Below, piece by piece: positions 24,613 to 34,323 of a stretch of 64,000 nt of DNA; position 1 is the first letter of the stretch; every line of letters begins with the position of its first letter. Under the pieces are notes generated by a model. That model made no database searches. It saw only the letters and a list, made by a program, of their open reading frames with translations, and was not told the origin of the DNA. Location of the stretch: contig NZ_CP023277.1 of assembly GCF_003065385.1 (NCBI RefSeq), forward strand, positions 1,576,829 through 1,640,828. Reading direction: 5' to 3'. Origin of the DNA: Polynucleobacter acidiphobus. GTDB lineage: Bacteria; Pseudomonadota; Gammaproteobacteria; Burkholderiales; Burkholderiaceae. The position numbers and the translations under genes were made by a program.

Positions 24613-24661
24613 AGACGATTAATTTTGGAGAAATTAGAGTATTTGAAGTGGGAGTTCCATT

Positions 24662-25009
24662 TTAGAGCCAGTAACGCACCAAACTAAACACCGTCATACC
24701 TAAAATAAGGGTTGGCAGCATCTGACGAGTCCAGAAGTAGGCCAAAAAACCTGCTAATCCACCCCAAAGATTGGGGGATTTCCAGTCCATTTGACTAATT
24801 TCAGCTGCTCCAGGGGGCAAAATCAGCTCAGGTGCCACGATGCCCACAATCGCCGCTAAGGGTGCATAGCGAATCGCTCGCAGAACCAACTCGGGCACCT
24901 GAACCCGTGCGCCCAAGAACACAAAGAAAGCCCGGGTTAAAAGGGTCACGAGGGCCATCCCCCCAATCAGTAAGGCAATCTCAAAAGAGCCTAAGGAGTC
25001 TGGCCTCAT
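24662..25009 (-). CDS. azlD: AzlD-family branched-chain amino acid exporter small subunit
   Basis: 115 aa with four hydrophobic helices and the family RAFFVFLG and IRYAPLAAI motifs. AzlD pairs with AzlC to export branched-chain amino acids in characterised systems. Its ATG overlaps the azlC stop by 4 bp. Confidence 0.9.
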   Translation of the reverse strand: MRPDSLGSFEIALLIGGMALVTLLTRAFFVFLGARVQVPELVLRAIRYAPLAAIVGIVAPELILPPGAAEISQMDWKSPNLWGGLAGFLAYFWTRQMLPTLILGMTVFSLVRYWL

Positions 25010-25767
25010 CGCATTGCCTTGGGTGAGCGGTCGGCCAAGATTCCAACTATGATGGCTGCCAAAATGGCAACCGTCAAATTCAGCTTGAGCGGCAAGCTAT
25101 AGGTCAAGATAGCAACAATCGCGGCAACAATTGCTGCCCAACGGGCTGCTCGATGATCCAGCATCGGGACAATCACCGCAATTAAGGCCAAGGTCCCGGC
25201 AAACTCCATCCCCCAATCATCCGGAATTTGACTTGCCCCTAGGATGCCTAGAATCGAACCAACCTGCCAAATGCCCCAATTGCCAGTGGCAAGCCCATAC
25301 ATGAAGTAAGTGCGGTAATACGAATCGTTCTTCCGCTCGGACACCGCTTGCACCTCGGGAAAACGGCTGGTGTACATCAAGTACCCAAAATCCGCTGTGA
25401 AATACCCCAAGATGGCTCTGCGCCAAGCGGGTAAATGAGAAAAGTGAGCTTGCACGCCAATGCTAAAAATCACAAAACGCAAGTTCACGATGAATGCGGT
25501 GATCAGAATCGTAAAGACTGAAAATCCTGCCCCAATCAGCGGAAGTGCGGCAAGCTGAGCGGAGCCCGCAAAGACGAATAAAGTCATCCCCAGCGCCTGC
25601 TCGGTTGTCAGGGCCGATTTACCCATCGCTAACCCGGTCACCGCGCCCCAGCTAAAGATAGCAAGAGCCGAGCGTGACATGGTTTTCAGCCCATCACGCC
25701 AAGCGGATTGCTGTTGCTGGTTCCAGCCCGAGTAAGGTAATTTAGCAGTCAGGCGAGCGAAATCCAT
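25006..25767 (-). CDS. azlC: AzlC-family branched-chain amino acid exporter large subunit
   Basis: 253 aa from ATG 25767; a TTG at 25797 would add ten residues. Multi-pass membrane protein with the FAGSAQLAAL signature (about 65-74), a GYFTADFGYLMY segment, and the LMLDHRAARWAAI-type end region typical of AzlC. Forms the exporter with AzlD. The branched-chain aminotransferase gene is divergent next door, which fits amino-acid homeostasis. Confidence 0.9.
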   Translation of the reverse strand: MDFARLTAKLPYSGWNQQQQSAWRDGLKTMSRSALAIFSWGAVTGLAMGKSALTTEQALGMTLFVFAGSAQLAALPLIGAGFSVFTILITAFIVNLRFVIFSIGVQAHFSHLPAWRRAILGYFTADFGYLMYTSRFPEVQAVSERKNDSYYRTYFMYGLATGNWGIWQVGSILGILGASQIPDDWGMEFAGTLALIAVIVPMLDHRAARWAAIVAAIVAILTYSLPLKLNLTVAILAAIIVGILADRSPKAMR

Positions 25768-25897
25768 AGATGGGCTGATTATAGAAAGCCCGGCCAATTA
25801 GGCGGCAGACCAAGCGATTCCTCTGCTCTACAATAAGCTTCTAGGGCTAAATTGCATAAACAATCTGCAAGCCCGCCACAACATAAAGGTGCTAATG

Positions 25898-26833
25898 ATG
25901 TCGATGTCTGACCGCGATGGAGTTATTTGGTTCGATGGCAAGATGGTCCCCTGGCGGGATGCCAATATTCATGTGCTAACGCATAGCCTTCACTACGGGA
26001 TGGGTATCTTTGAGGGCATTCGTGCCTACAAGACCGAAAATGGCACGGCGGTGTTTCGCTTGGCCGAACATGTCAAGCGCCTCTTTAATGGCCTAAAGAT
26101 TTTTCAGATGAAAATCGAGTACACCGAAGAGCAAATCGCCCAAGCCATTCTTCAAGTCGTGCGCGATAACAAACTGGCCTCGTGCTATATCCGCCCCATT
26201 ATTTTTATTGGCTCAGAAAAATTGGGTATTTCGCCAACGGGCAATAAAGTGCATACGGCTATTGCAGCCTGGCAATGGGGTGCCTACCTTGGCGAAGATG
26301 GCATTAACAAAGGGATTCGGGTCAAAACCTCATCCTTTACCCGTCACTTCGTGAACTCTTCCTTAGTTCGCGCAAAAGCCTCTGGTTACTACATTAATTC
26401 CATCTTGGCACATCAAGAAGTGGCCGCTAATGGCTACGATGAGGCCCTCCTATTGGATACCGAAGGCTATGTCTCTGAGGGTTCAGGCGAGAACATGTTC
26501 ATGGTACGCAATGGCATCGTCTTCACCCCTGATCTCGCGTCCTGTCTTGATGGCATTACCCGAGACTCGATCATCCGCATTGCCAAAGACCTAGGATTTG
26601 AGGTTCGAGAAAAACGCATCACCCGTGATGAGGTGTACTCGGCCGATGAAGCCTTCTTTACCGGCACCGCAGCTGAGGTAACCCCAATTCGTGAGCTGGA
26701 TGATCGAACCATTGGCGATGGCAAACGTGGTCCGATTACCAAACAAATTCAGGATGTCTTTTTCGATACGGTATATGGTCGTAACGATCGTTATCGTGCT
26801 TGGTTAACCACTGTCAAATTTAGATTGCTATGA
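25898..26833 (+). CDS. ilvE: Branched-chain amino acid aminotransferase
   Basis: Class IV PLP aminotransferase for the last step of Val/Leu/Ile synthesis. About 311 aa. Several starts are possible (GTG 25889, ATG 25895, ATG 25898); ATG 25898 gives MSMSDRDG, matching relatives, with an AAAGGT site. Seen: HYGMGIFEGIRAY, the PLP lysine in VRAKASGYYINSILA, and EGSGENMF plus TGTAAEVTPI. Confidence 0.94.
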   Translation: MSMSDRDGVIWFDGKMVPWRDANIHVLTHSLHYGMGIFEGIRAYKTENGTAVFRLAEHVKRLFNGLKIFQMKIEYTEEQIAQAILQVVRDNKLASCYIRPIIFIGSEKLGISPTGNKVHTAIAAWQWGAYLGEDGINKGIRVKTSSFTRHFVNSSLVRAKASGYYINSILAHQEVAANGYDEALLLDTEGYVSEGSGENMFMVRNGIVFTPDLASCLDGITRDSIIRIAKDLGFEVREKRITRDEVYSADEAFFTGTAAEVTPIRELDDRTIGDGKRGPITKQIQDVFFDTVYGRNDRYRAWLTTVKFRLL

Positions 26834-27027
26834 GTGATTTAAACGAACTGAATGCGGTCATGGTTCACGGCAATGACTTGCCGCTGCATTGTCCAACCAA
26901 AGATACTCCCGCCTGGAACTATCACCCACGTGTTTTTCTGGATATTTTGGCTACCGGTCAGGTGAAATGCCCCTATTGCGGCACTGAATACCACTTGATT
27001 ACTGGCACCGAACCCCACGGCCACTGA
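26830..27027 (+). CDS. Zinc-finger (zf-CHCC, NDUFS6-like) domain protein
   Basis: 65 aa. It has a C-x(11)-H-x(14)-C-x2-C pattern (LHCPTKDTPAWNYHPR and KCPYCGTEY), the zf-CHCC family seen in complex I subunit NDUFS6 and in small bacterial proteins found next to ilvE and waaF in betaproteobacteria. It overlaps ilvE by ATGA. Function in bacteria is not established. Confidence 0.85.
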   Translation: MSDLNELNAVMVHGNDLPLHCPTKDTPAWNYHPRVFLDILATGQVKCPYCGTEYHLITGTEPHGH

Positions 27028-27052
27028 TATTGGCCCGAAACGGGGCTACGCT

Positions 27053-28087
27053 ATGCCACGCATCCTCGTTATCGCCCCACATTGGATTGGGGATGCGGTT
27101 ATGTCCTTGCCGCTCATCACCCTCATTCATACCAAGTTTCCCAATTGCAGCATCGATGTCCTGTGCACCCCATGGGTAGGCCCTATCTATCGCGCCTGTC
27201 CTGCAGTTAAAACAATCATTGAGCGTGATTTTCAGCACGGCGCCCTGCAGTGGAGCTTACGACGATCGACCGCGCGCGAACTAAAGAATCAAGGTTATGA
27301 CATAGCATTTGTTTTGCCAAACAGCATGAAGTCAGCACTTATTCCATGGCTTGCAGGCATCCCAAAACGGATTGGCTACCAAGGTGAGTTTCGCTTTGGC
27401 TTGATCAATGTTTCGCTGCCCAATCCATCACGCCATGCGCGTACGCCCATGATGGAGCACTATGCAAAATTATTGGGTGGCGCGCTAGATCAAGCAAGCA
27501 ATCTTCAAAATCTGCCATTCCCAAAATTAAGTATTGATCCAACTCTTGCCCAATGGGCAGCTAACAAGATCGATCAGATCGGCGGTAAGCCTCTTTATGT
27601 ATTTGCTCCTGGCGCCGAATACGGCTCTGCAAAGCGCTGGCCAACAAGTCACTTTGCGCAATTGGCAAACCAGATTTTGGAGGGCAACCCCGACTCAAAA
27701 ATTATTATTCTAGGCAGCCAAGCCGATCATGTGCTCGGCCAAGAAATTGTGCAATCTGCCAATCGATCTGATCGCATCCACAACTGGTGCGGTGCGATTC
27801 GCTTAGACCAATCGATGGCACTCATCGCACAATGCACATCCCTCATCAGCAACGACTCGGGTCTTATGCATATTGGTGCAGCTCTCTCGATTCCACAAAT
27901 TGCTATTTTTGGTTCGAGCAATCCCAAGCATACGCCGCCCTTATCCCAAAAAGCCCAAATTATCTGGCTCGGATTAGACTGCAGCCCCTGCTATCAACGC
28001 ACCTGCCCACTTGGGCATCTCAATTGCCTCAATCAGATCGATTCGCAACGCGTCTACAGTATGCTTACACCATTAAAGGCCCAATAA
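27053..28087 (+). CDS. waaF: Lipopolysaccharide heptosyltransferase II
   Basis: GT9 enzyme adding the second L-glycero-D-manno-heptose to the LPS inner core. 344 aa. Seen: RILVIAPHWIGDAVMSLPL at the start, the FAPGAEYGSAKRWPTSHF donor-site motif (about 184-201), and LISNDSGLMHIGAAL (about 263-277). It belongs to the ilvE cluster and complements waaA elsewhere in the window. Confidence 0.93.
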   Translation: MPRILVIAPHWIGDAVMSLPLITLIHTKFPNCSIDVLCTPWVGPIYRACPAVKTIIERDFQHGALQWSLRRSTARELKNQGYDIAFVLPNSMKSALIPWLAGIPKRIGYQGEFRFGLINVSLPNPSRHARTPMMEHYAKLLGGALDQASNLQNLPFPKLSIDPTLAQWAANKIDQIGGKPLYVFAPGAEYGSAKRWPTSHFAQLANQILEGNPDSKIIILGSQADHVLGQEIVQSANRSDRIHNWCGAIRLDQSMALIAQCTSLISNDSGLMHIGAALSIPQIAIFGSSNPKHTPPLSQKAQIIWLGLDCSPCYQRTCPLGHLNCLNQIDSQRVYSMLTPLKAQ

Positions 28088-28094
28088 ATAGCTT

Positions 28095-28526
28095 ATGCCG
28101 CGCTTTGCACGACTCTTTCAGAACCCCGATGAGGTGATTGACGCCTGGCGTGAGACCCTGCGGCAAGGGGATGTCGAAGGAGCCCTTGCCTTGTGGCTCG
28201 ATGACGACTCAATTACTTGTGTTCTACCAGAAGGTAATCGCTTAAGCGGTCATGCGGAGATTCGTGCGGGGCTCGAGCGGATGCTCGCAAGGCCTCTCTA
28301 TTTAGAACCAATCGCTTGCATCGAGCACATCACCGTGAGTGCTGCAGTGTTTGATTCAATGGAAGCTGTCTATTTTAAGAATAAGCAAATCGAAGCCGAC
28401 TTCATGATTAATATCACCTTGGTCCTCATGCAAGACGGCAAAGGCTGGCGCATTGCCCATTTACATGCCAGTCGTTCGCACGATGATGACTTTGAGTTTC
28501 CGAGCGATCAGCACGAGCTGCACTAA
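28095..28526 (+). CDS. NTF2/SnoaL-like domain protein
   Basis: 143 aa with the cone-like alpha+beta pattern of ketosteroid-isomerase-like proteins: an N-terminal helix (DEVIDAWRETLRQGDVEGAL), a small pocket-lining ITCVLPEG strand, then long strands ending GWRIAHLHAS. These are often dimeric and of unknown substrate. It follows waaF by 7 bp. Its last four bases overlap the stop of the protease gene on the other strand. Confidence 0.75.
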   Translation: MPRFARLFQNPDEVIDAWRETLRQGDVEGALALWLDDDSITCVLPEGNRLSGHAEIRAGLERMLARPLYLEPIACIEHITVSAAVFDSMEAVYFKNKQIEADFMINITLVLMQDGKGWRIAHLHASRSHDDDFEFPSDQHELH

Positions 28527-30175
28527 CTCTTTTTTTGCTCTTTCTGCTCTTCGCGGTATTGATTCTGAAACACGCGCAATCGCGCATCAATCACTGATCC
28601 CAGATAAAAGTCATTACCGGCGGCCGAGCGTGCAATTTTGAGCTGCTCAATCGCTGATGGCCAAGCCCCTTCGGTGGCAAACTTCTCCGCAAGTGCGTAA
28701 TGCCGCAAACCAATCTTTTTGTCTTGGTCATACGCACGCGCCAATAAATCCCACCAGATCGTCTCATTCGGCTGTGCTTTAGTCTTGGCTCGCAACAGAG
28801 CAATCGCCTCATTAGCCCGACCCAAACGCAGTTCCGCATTGACCGTCGCCACCGCTGCAGAAAATGAGAATGGATCTGCCTTGGCCGCATTTTGGGCATA
28901 CTGCAAAGCCTCTTCAGGTCTACCTCGGGCAAGCGCTAACTCAGATGCCGTGTAATCAAACGATAAACTCTGACGCTGCACAGGTGAACCGGGTGCCAAG
29001 ACATTTTGTGCCACGGCCCTAGCCTTTTGTAAAAAACCTTCAGCTTGATCAAAGCGCCCCTGGCGTTGAGCAACCAAAGCTAAGCCATAGAAGCCTTCCA
29101 TTTGCTTTTCGGGGGCAGCTTGTTTACTCAAACTCTCAAATAAATTACGCAAATCAAATAAGCCACTGGTACTTCCACTCTGCTCGACGCGAGCTCTAGC
29201 TTTAATGAGATAAAACTCGAGCGCACTGGGTACCCGATTTTGTGCAACGGTCCTCGCCCGGTCTTGCATATCGGCAATTCGGTCGGTGGTTAAGGGATGG
29301 GTGCGCAAATACCCTGGCACACCACTATCCATGATTCCATAAGCCTTTTGCAATCGCTGAAAGAATGCGGGTGCGCCATTCACATCGTAACCACTCGCTT
29401 GCAAGATCTGAAAACCAATGCGATCGGCTTCGCGTTCTGCATCCCGCGAGTACGAGAGTTGATTCTGAATCGCAAGCGCCTGACCGCCGGTGATCAGGCC
29501 AGCAGCAGCACCGGGATTACTAGCCGCTGCCAATGCTCCAAGCACAATGCCAGCTAAGGCAATGATGGAGTTCGTGCCCTGGCGCTCTAAAGAGCGCGCT
29601 AAGTGACGTTGCAATACATGACCAATCTCATGACCCATCACCGAAGCAACCTCTGAATCGGTCTCCGCAGCAATTAAGAGCCCCGTATGAAAACCAATAA
29701 ATCCACCGGGTAATGCAAACGCATTAATCGATGGGTCTTTCACCGCAAATACCTCGTAGTCATACGCCGCGCTGCCTTGGGCATTCGCTCCACCGAGTTG
29801 CAAGCGTCGTGCCGCTTGCATCAGCCGCCGCTCCATCGAATTAAGGTAATCGTAGATGGGCCAATCGTTTGAAAAATCCCGATCCCTACGAATCTCACGC
29901 ATGATCTGCTCACCAATCTTGCGCTCATCTAAAGGGCTTAGAGCGTCCCCACCAGGATCGCCCATATCCGGCAAGACCAAGATGGGTTGGGATTGCAGGG
30001 TATTGCGGGAGGGTAAATTGGCTGAGCGTGCTTCCGGTGACTGAATCACCCGCCCAAGGTTCTCTTTGGCTGCGTTGTCTTGGGTGACCGATACCCCCGG
30101 CTGCTGTGCGAAGGAGGAGACACTTAAGACCCCGCTTAAGCACAAAGCAACGATTCGTTTTACTTGCTTCCCCAT
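28523..30175 (-). CDS. bepA: M48-family periplasmic metalloprotease with TPRs (BepA/YfgC-like)
   Basis: 550 aa. Signal peptide (about 1-24), an M48 zinc protease domain with HEIGH (about residues 180-184) and a downstream EREADRIG Glu/Asp motif, then a C-terminal TPR array (about 330-535). BepA acts as chaperone and protease in assembly of the LPS-export protein LptD and of BAM substrates in E. coli. Same architecture and length here. Divergent from moaC with only 23 bp between starts. Confidence 0.88.
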   Translation of the reverse strand: MGKQVKRIVALCLSGVLSVSSFAQQPGVSVTQDNAAKENLGRVIQSPEARSANLPSRNTLQSQPILVLPDMGDPGGDALSPLDERKIGEQIMREIRRDRDFSNDWPIYDYLNSMERRLMQAARRLQLGGANAQGSAAYDYEVFAVKDPSINAFALPGGFIGFHTGLLIAAETDSEVASVMGHEIGHVLQRHLARSLERQGTNSIIALAGIVLGALAAASNPGAAAGLITGGQALAIQNQLSYSRDAEREADRIGFQILQASGYDVNGAPAFFQRLQKAYGIMDSGVPGYLRTHPLTTDRIADMQDRARTVAQNRVPSALEFYLIKARARVEQSGSTSGLFDLRNLFESLSKQAAPEKQMEGFYGLALVAQRQGRFDQAEGFLQKARAVAQNVLAPGSPVQRQSLSFDYTASELALARGRPEEALQYAQNAAKADPFSFSAAVATVNAELRLGRANEAIALLRAKTKAQPNETIWWDLLARAYDQDKKIGLRHYALAEKFATEGAWPSAIEQLKIARSAAGNDFYLGSVIDARLRVFQNQYREEQKEQKKS

Positions 30176-30198
30176 GCCTATATGGTAAAACCTCTTGT

Positions 30199-30675
30199 AT
30201 GAACAAACTGACGCATTTTGATTCCAGTGGCCAAGCGCATATGGTCGACGTTAGCGATAAAGCGTCTACCCACCGGGTAGCCATTGCGACTGGCTGTATT
30301 CAAATGAATCCTAACACCTATGAACTGATTGAGTCGGGTGGTCATAAAAAGGGGGATGTCCTAGGTATCGCCCGAATTGCCGGAATACAGGCGGCCAAGA
30401 AAACAGCTGATCTCATCCCTCTCTGCCATCCAATTGCACTCACCCATGTAAGCATTGAGTTCCGATCCGATCAATCCAGCCACGCGATTTATTGTCAAGC
30501 CAGAGCCGAGACCACAGGGCCCACTGGTGTTGAAATGGAAGCGCTGACCGCCACCCAAATTGCCCTACTCACGATCTATGACATGTGCAAAGCCGTCGAC
30601 CGTGGCATGGTCATGAGCGATATCAAATTACTTGAAAAGAGTGGTGGCAAATCAGGGGATTGGAAGGCGAGCTAA
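30199..30675 (+). CDS. moaC: Cyclic pyranopterin monophosphate synthase
   Basis: Molybdenum-cofactor enzyme acting after MoaA. 158 aa from ATG 30199, which gives the family start [19 protein letters not shown]. Seen: MNPNTYELI, the [12 protein letters not shown] motif (about 72-83) and [12 protein letters not shown], with the final KSGGKSG. No other moa gene is adjacent. Confidence 0.96.
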   Translation: MNKLTHFDSSGQAHMVDVSDKASTHRVAIATGCIQMNPNTYELIESGGHKKGDVLGIARIAGIQAAKKTADLIPLCHPIALTHVSIEFRSDQSSHAIYCQARAETTGPTGVEMEALTATQIALLTIYDMCKAVDRGMVMSDIKLLEKSGGKSGDWKAS

Positions 30676-30696
30676 GCGCTCGCCCCAACTAGACGA

Positions 30697-31200
30697 TTAC
30701 TTACCCACGCGGCACTCAGCCGGCAAGAGCTTAGCGGGTAAGTTAGTTTGTTCCGATCGGCAGGACCAGCCACCCGACCAAGTAACTAAATTACTTTGTG
30801 ACAGATCAATTGCGCGGGGTGAAGCAACATCTGGCTCATTGGTTGGAATCAAAATCAAACTGTTTTTGCCATCAGGCGCTACCGATGTTTGGTAATCAAT
30901 GGCGATTGCCCCGCTTGGCAAGATCTCAATTTCTTTCACACTCCGCGTTGGGGTAAATGAAAAAGACTCTTGGGTAACCCGATCCATGGGGCTTGGTCCT
31001 TTGCTGGCGTATGCCTCGGTCACAGCCAATTTGGCACTCGAAGCTAGATTTAGTCCTTCTACCACTCGGCCACGAGCAATGTAATCCTGATACTGCGGCA
31101 CAGCAACGGCAACTAAGATGCCGATAATGGCCACCACGACCATCACCTCAATTAATGTAAATCCCCGTTGATCGTCTTTGACTTCTTGATGTGTATGCAT
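30697..31200 (-). CDS. Type IV pilin (PilA-like major or minor pilin)
   Basis: 167 aa prepilin. Short basic leader cut at G|FTLIEVMVV (about residue 13/14), then the conserved hydrophobic helix. Glu at position 5 of the mature protein is present, and a C-terminal Cys pair (WSC...AEC) would form the D-region disulfide loop. Transcribed downstream of terC but separated by the hairpin at 31201-31260. No pilus assembly genes are adjacent, so major versus minor role cannot be assigned. Confidence 0.88.
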   Translation of the reverse strand: MHTHQEVKDDQRGFTLIEVMVVVAIIGILVAVAVPQYQDYIARGRVVEGLNLASSAKLAVTEAYASKGPSPMDRVTQESFSFTPTRSVKEIEILPSGAIAIDYQTSVAPDGKNSLILIPTNEPDVASPRAIDLSQSNLVTWSGGWSCRSEQTNLPAKLLPAECRVGK

Positions 31201-31260
31201 AAAAAATCCCCTCCTTGATGGACCTCTATCTTCGGACAGAAATCCATCGCAGAGGGGTTT
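31201..31260 (-). promoter_or_regulatory. Structured leader / terminator-like hairpin immediately before the pilin start
   Basis: On the minus strand CCCCTC (31257-31252) pairs with GAGGGG (31213-31208), GATGGA with TCCATC, and TCTGTC with GATAGA around a CGAA tetraloop, giving a rod of about 20 bp followed by six T. The 3' arm contains the pilin Shine-Dalgarno GGAGGGG, and the T run ends at the ATG. It could end terC transcripts, hide the pilin ribosome site, or both. Confidence 0.7.
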
Positions 31261-31297
31261 ATTGGTTGTCAGTAATCCTTGATTTTAATATCAGTGC

Positions 31298-32005
31298 TTA
31301 CGCAGCTTTGGATTTACTTTTAGCACGACGCTTCATTAACTCACCAAAAGCCATCACAGCAACTGCGCCCGTGATACCAGCAATGGTGGAGTATCCGGCC
31401 ATACCCTCGCCAAACTGCTTGACGATGGCAGGATCGGTCACCATCATGCCGCCAGCAATCCAGCCTAGAAGACCGGCACCCGCTGTCACAATCAATGGGA
31501 AGCGATCAATCAAGAACAAAACTACCTTACTACCAGCGATGATGATCGGCACAGAAACGATCAAGCCGAACACGACATAACCAATTTGATGGGATGCATC
31601 ATCAACTTGTCCTGCGGCGCCAGCAATCGCCAATACGTTATCCAAGCTCATCACGATATCGGCAACGATGATGGTCTTAATTGCAGCAAACAACTTATCT
31701 GGAGCATCTAAGTTGTGCTCTTCCTCATCGTGCTGAACCATCAACTTGTAACCAATCCACAAGAGTAATGCGCCACCAACGAGTTTTAAGAACGGGATTT
31801 GTAGTAAGGTCACTGCAAACGCGACCAAGATGACGCGCAGAATAATCGCACCAGCGGTACCGTAAATGATGCCCTTCTTACGCTGATTTGGATGCAAATT
31901 ACGACAAGCCAATGCAATCACAACAGCATTATCACCACCCAACAAAAGATCGATGATGATGATTTGAATCACGACCGACCAGTCAATCATTGCTAAAAAT
32001 TCCAT
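31298..32005 (-). CDS. TerC-family integral membrane protein
   Basis: 235 aa, about seven membrane helices. TerC signatures are LLLGGDNAVVIALA (about 20-33) and a second acidic helix IVMSLDNVLAIAGAAGQ (about 116-132). TerC/Alx-type proteins are linked to metal (manganese) efflux and metallation of exported proteins in other bacteria. No yybP-ykoY riboswitch pattern was recognised in the 78 bp upstream. Confidence 0.88.
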   Translation of the reverse strand: MEFLAMIDWSVVIQIIIIDLLLGGDNAVVIALACRNLHPNQRKKGIIYGTAGAIILRVILVAFAVTLLQIPFLKLVGGALLLWIGYKLMVQHDEEEHNLDAPDKLFAAIKTIIVADIVMSLDNVLAIAGAAGQVDDASHQIGYVVFGLIVSVPIIIAGSKVVLFLIDRFPLIVTAGAGLLGWIAGGMMVTDPAIVKQFGEGMAGYSTIAGITGAVAVMAFGELMKRRAKSKSKAA

Positions 32006-32083
32006 GTCTTCCTCTAATAGTTATAACTACTTACCCAAACACTTCGTTTCAACATCGCCTGCCATTACAACTGAATTCACAAA

Positions 32084-32977
32084 CTAAATCATTGCTTTTA
32101 GTAAAGTCGCCATCTCAGAAGGGTTTTTGGTGACCTTAAAGCCACACTCTTCCATCACCGCTAATTTGGCATCCGCGGTATCAGCACCACCGGAAATCAA
32201 CGCGCCCGCATGACCCATGCGCTTGCCTGGGGGCGCGGTCACACCCGCAATGAATCCCACAACAGGTTTTTTCATATTGGTCTTGCACCAACGTGCTGCC
32301 TCAACCTCATCCGGACCACCAATTTCGCCGATCATAATGACCGCGTCTGTCTCAGGGTCTTCATTAAACATTTTCATCACATCAATATGCTTTAAGCCAT
32401 TGATGGGATCTCCACCAATGCCAACTGCAGTTGACTGGCCAAGCCCAATTGCAGATAACTGTCCCACAGCTTCATACGTTAGGGTGCCAGAGCGACTCAC
32501 AACTCCAATGCGACCTTTGCGATGAATATGACCAGGCATGATGCCGATCTTGATTTCCTCAGGAGTAATCAAACCAGGGCAATTGGGGCCTAACAATAAG
32601 GTCTTCTTACCGCCCTTGGCTTCTTTTTGCAGCATCTTGTTGCGAACTTCGAGCATGTCGCGCACTGGAATGCCTTCGGTGATACAAATGACTAAATCTA
32701 GATCGGCCTCAACCGCTTCCCAAATCGCTGCGGCAGCACCTGGAGGTGGAACATAGATCACCGAAACCGTAGCACCGGTTTCTTTGGCAGCATCTTTAAC
32801 AGTTCCAAAGATCGGAATCCCAAAAATCGATTCGCCAGCTTTTTTAGGATTGACGCCAGCCACAAAGCAGTTTTTACCGTTTGCGTATTCTTGGCACTTC
32901 TCCGTATGAAACTGGCCGGTCTTGCCGGTAATCCCTTGGGTAATAACGCGTGTATTTTTATTAATCAAGATTGACAT
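32084..32977 (-). CDS. sucD: Succinyl-CoA synthetase (ADP-forming) subunit alpha
   Basis: TCA-cycle enzyme subunit with the CoA site and phosphohistidine. 297 aa. Seen: RVITQGITGKTGQFHTE, GPNCPGLITP, RIGVVSRSGTLTYEA, and the active-site His in GKRMGHAGALISGG (about 246). Paired with sucC, 27 bp upstream. Confidence 0.97.
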   Translation of the reverse strand: MSILINKNTRVITQGITGKTGQFHTEKCQEYANGKNCFVAGVNPKKAGESIFGIPIFGTVKDAAKETGATVSVIYVPPPGAAAAIWEAVEADLDLVICITEGIPVRDMLEVRNKMLQKEAKGGKKTLLLGPNCPGLITPEEIKIGIMPGHIHRKGRIGVVSRSGTLTYEAVGQLSAIGLGQSTAVGIGGDPINGLKHIDVMKMFNEDPETDAVIMIGEIGGPDEVEAARWCKTNMKKPVVGFIAGVTAPPGKRMGHAGALISGGADTADAKLAVMEECGFKVTKNPSEMATLLKAMI

Positions 32978-33004
32978 AGTGATTTCCTCAAATTAGATGG
33001 TCGC

Positions 33005-34171
33005 TTACTTGCCTTGCACAGCCGCCACAACTTTTGTTGCCGCCTCAGCCATGGAATCAGCACTGATGATGGGTAATCCCGAGTCAGCCAAAATCTTTTT
33101 GCCTAACTCTTCGTTGGTCCCCTTCATCCGAACCACCAAAGGAACAGATAAATTGACTGCTTTACACGCAGTCACTACGCCATCGGCAATCACATCGCAA
33201 CGCATGATGCCGCCAAAAATATTGACCAAAATAGCTTTCACACTCTTGTTTTTGAGCATGATCTTGAACGCTTCAGTTACTTTCTCTGCCGTTGCGCCAC
33301 CGCCTACATCTAAAAAGTTCGCTGGCTGGCCACCAAATAATTTGATGGTGTCCATCGTCGCCATCGCCAAGCCTGCGCCATTAACCAAACAACCAATATT
33401 GCCATCAAGGGAAATGTAGGCAAGATCAAATTTAGATGCTTCAATTTCAGCAGGATCCTCTTCATCCACATCACGATAGGCCACGATCTCAGGATGGCGA
33501 TACAGTGCATTTGAATCAAAGTTAAATTTCGCATCGAGAGCCTTGATATTTCCATTGCCCTCAAGAATGAGTGGATTAATTTCCACCAAAGATGCGTCGG
33601 TATCCCAATAGGTTTTGTAGAGATTTTTCAATACCTCACGAGCTTGGGCTTGTGAGCCCTCAGGAACACCGATACCTTTGCTGAGTTGATCGCACTGCGC
33701 ATCGGTTAATCCAACTAATGGATCAACAAATACTTTAATAATTTTCTCAGGAGTCTTTTCTGCAACCTCTTCGATATCCATACCGCCCTCGCTCGAGGCC
33801 ATCACGACCACTTTCTGGGTGGCGCGGTCGGTCAAAATTCCGAGGTAGTACTCTTTCTTAATATCAGCGCCGTCCTCAACTAATAAACGGCGTACTTTTT
33901 GTCCCTCGGGACCGGTCTGATGGGTTTTTAATTGCATACCCAAGATTGCGCTGGCGTATTGCTTCACTTCATCCATGCTCTTGGCCACTTTCACACCGCC
34001 GCCTTTACCGCGACCGCCCGCATGAATTTGCGCTTTCACAACCCAAACTGGACCGCCTAACTTCTTCGCGGCTTCAATTGCCTCATCTATGCTAAACGCT
34101 GGAATACCATTGGGTACCGGTACATTAAATTGGCGCAGAATCTCTTTGCCTTGGTACTCATGAATTTTCAT
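33005..34171 (-). CDS. sucC: Succinyl-CoA synthetase (ADP-forming) subunit beta
   Basis: ATP-grasp subunit of succinyl-CoA synthetase. 388 aa. Seen: [36 protein letters not shown] (about 46-61), EINPLI, and [15 protein letters not shown] with the INIFGGI-type loop [11 protein letters not shown]. First gene of sucCD. Confidence 0.98.
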   Translation of the reverse strand: MKIHEYQGKEILRQFNVPVPNGIPAFSIDEAIEAAKKLGGPVWVVKAQIHAGGRGKGGGVKVAKSMDEVKQYASAILGMQLKTHQTGPEGQKVRRLLVEDGADIKKEYYLGILTDRATQKVVVMASSEGGMDIEEVAEKTPEKIIKVFVDPLVGLTDAQCDQLSKGIGVPEGSQAQAREVLKNLYKTYWDTDASLVEINPLILEGNGNIKALDAKFNFDSNALYRHPEIVAYRDVDEEDPAEIEASKFDLAYISLDGNIGCLVNGAGLAMATMDTIKLFGGQPANFLDVGGGATAEKVTEAFKIMLKNKSVKAILVNIFGGIMRCDVIADGVVTACKAVNLSVPLVVRMKGTNEELGKKILADSGLPIISADSMAEAATKVVAAVQGK

Positions 34172-34221
34172 AACAGCTCCTGGAATGATTAAATTTCAAC
34201 GCCAGCGTGAAAAGCTATTTT

Positions 34222-34259
34222 CCTTGATGGGGCCCTTGGGTCATTGACCCAAATCAAGG
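34222..34259. promoter_or_regulatory. Nested inverted repeat with FNR/CRP-type box upstream of sucC
   Basis: TTGGGTC-ATT-GACCCAA (34236-34252) is flanked by CCTTGAT (34222-34228) and ATCAAGG (34253-34259). Within it TTGAC-CCAA-ATCAA (34244-34257) matches 9 of 10 bases of the FNR consensus TTGAT-N4-ATCAA. It lies about 80 bp upstream of sucC. No T run follows on the sucC strand, so terminator use is less likely. Confidence 0.45.
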
Positions 34260-34323
34260 CAAAAAAGGCTTAATACGCCCTCAAAAGACCCATAAGTCTA
34301 ACATTTTCACTGCACCAAATTGG

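Noticed and set aside
32006..32083. Manganese (yybP-ykoY) riboswitch before terC
   Set aside because: The leader is only 78 bp to the next gene and I do not see the conserved riboswitch core.
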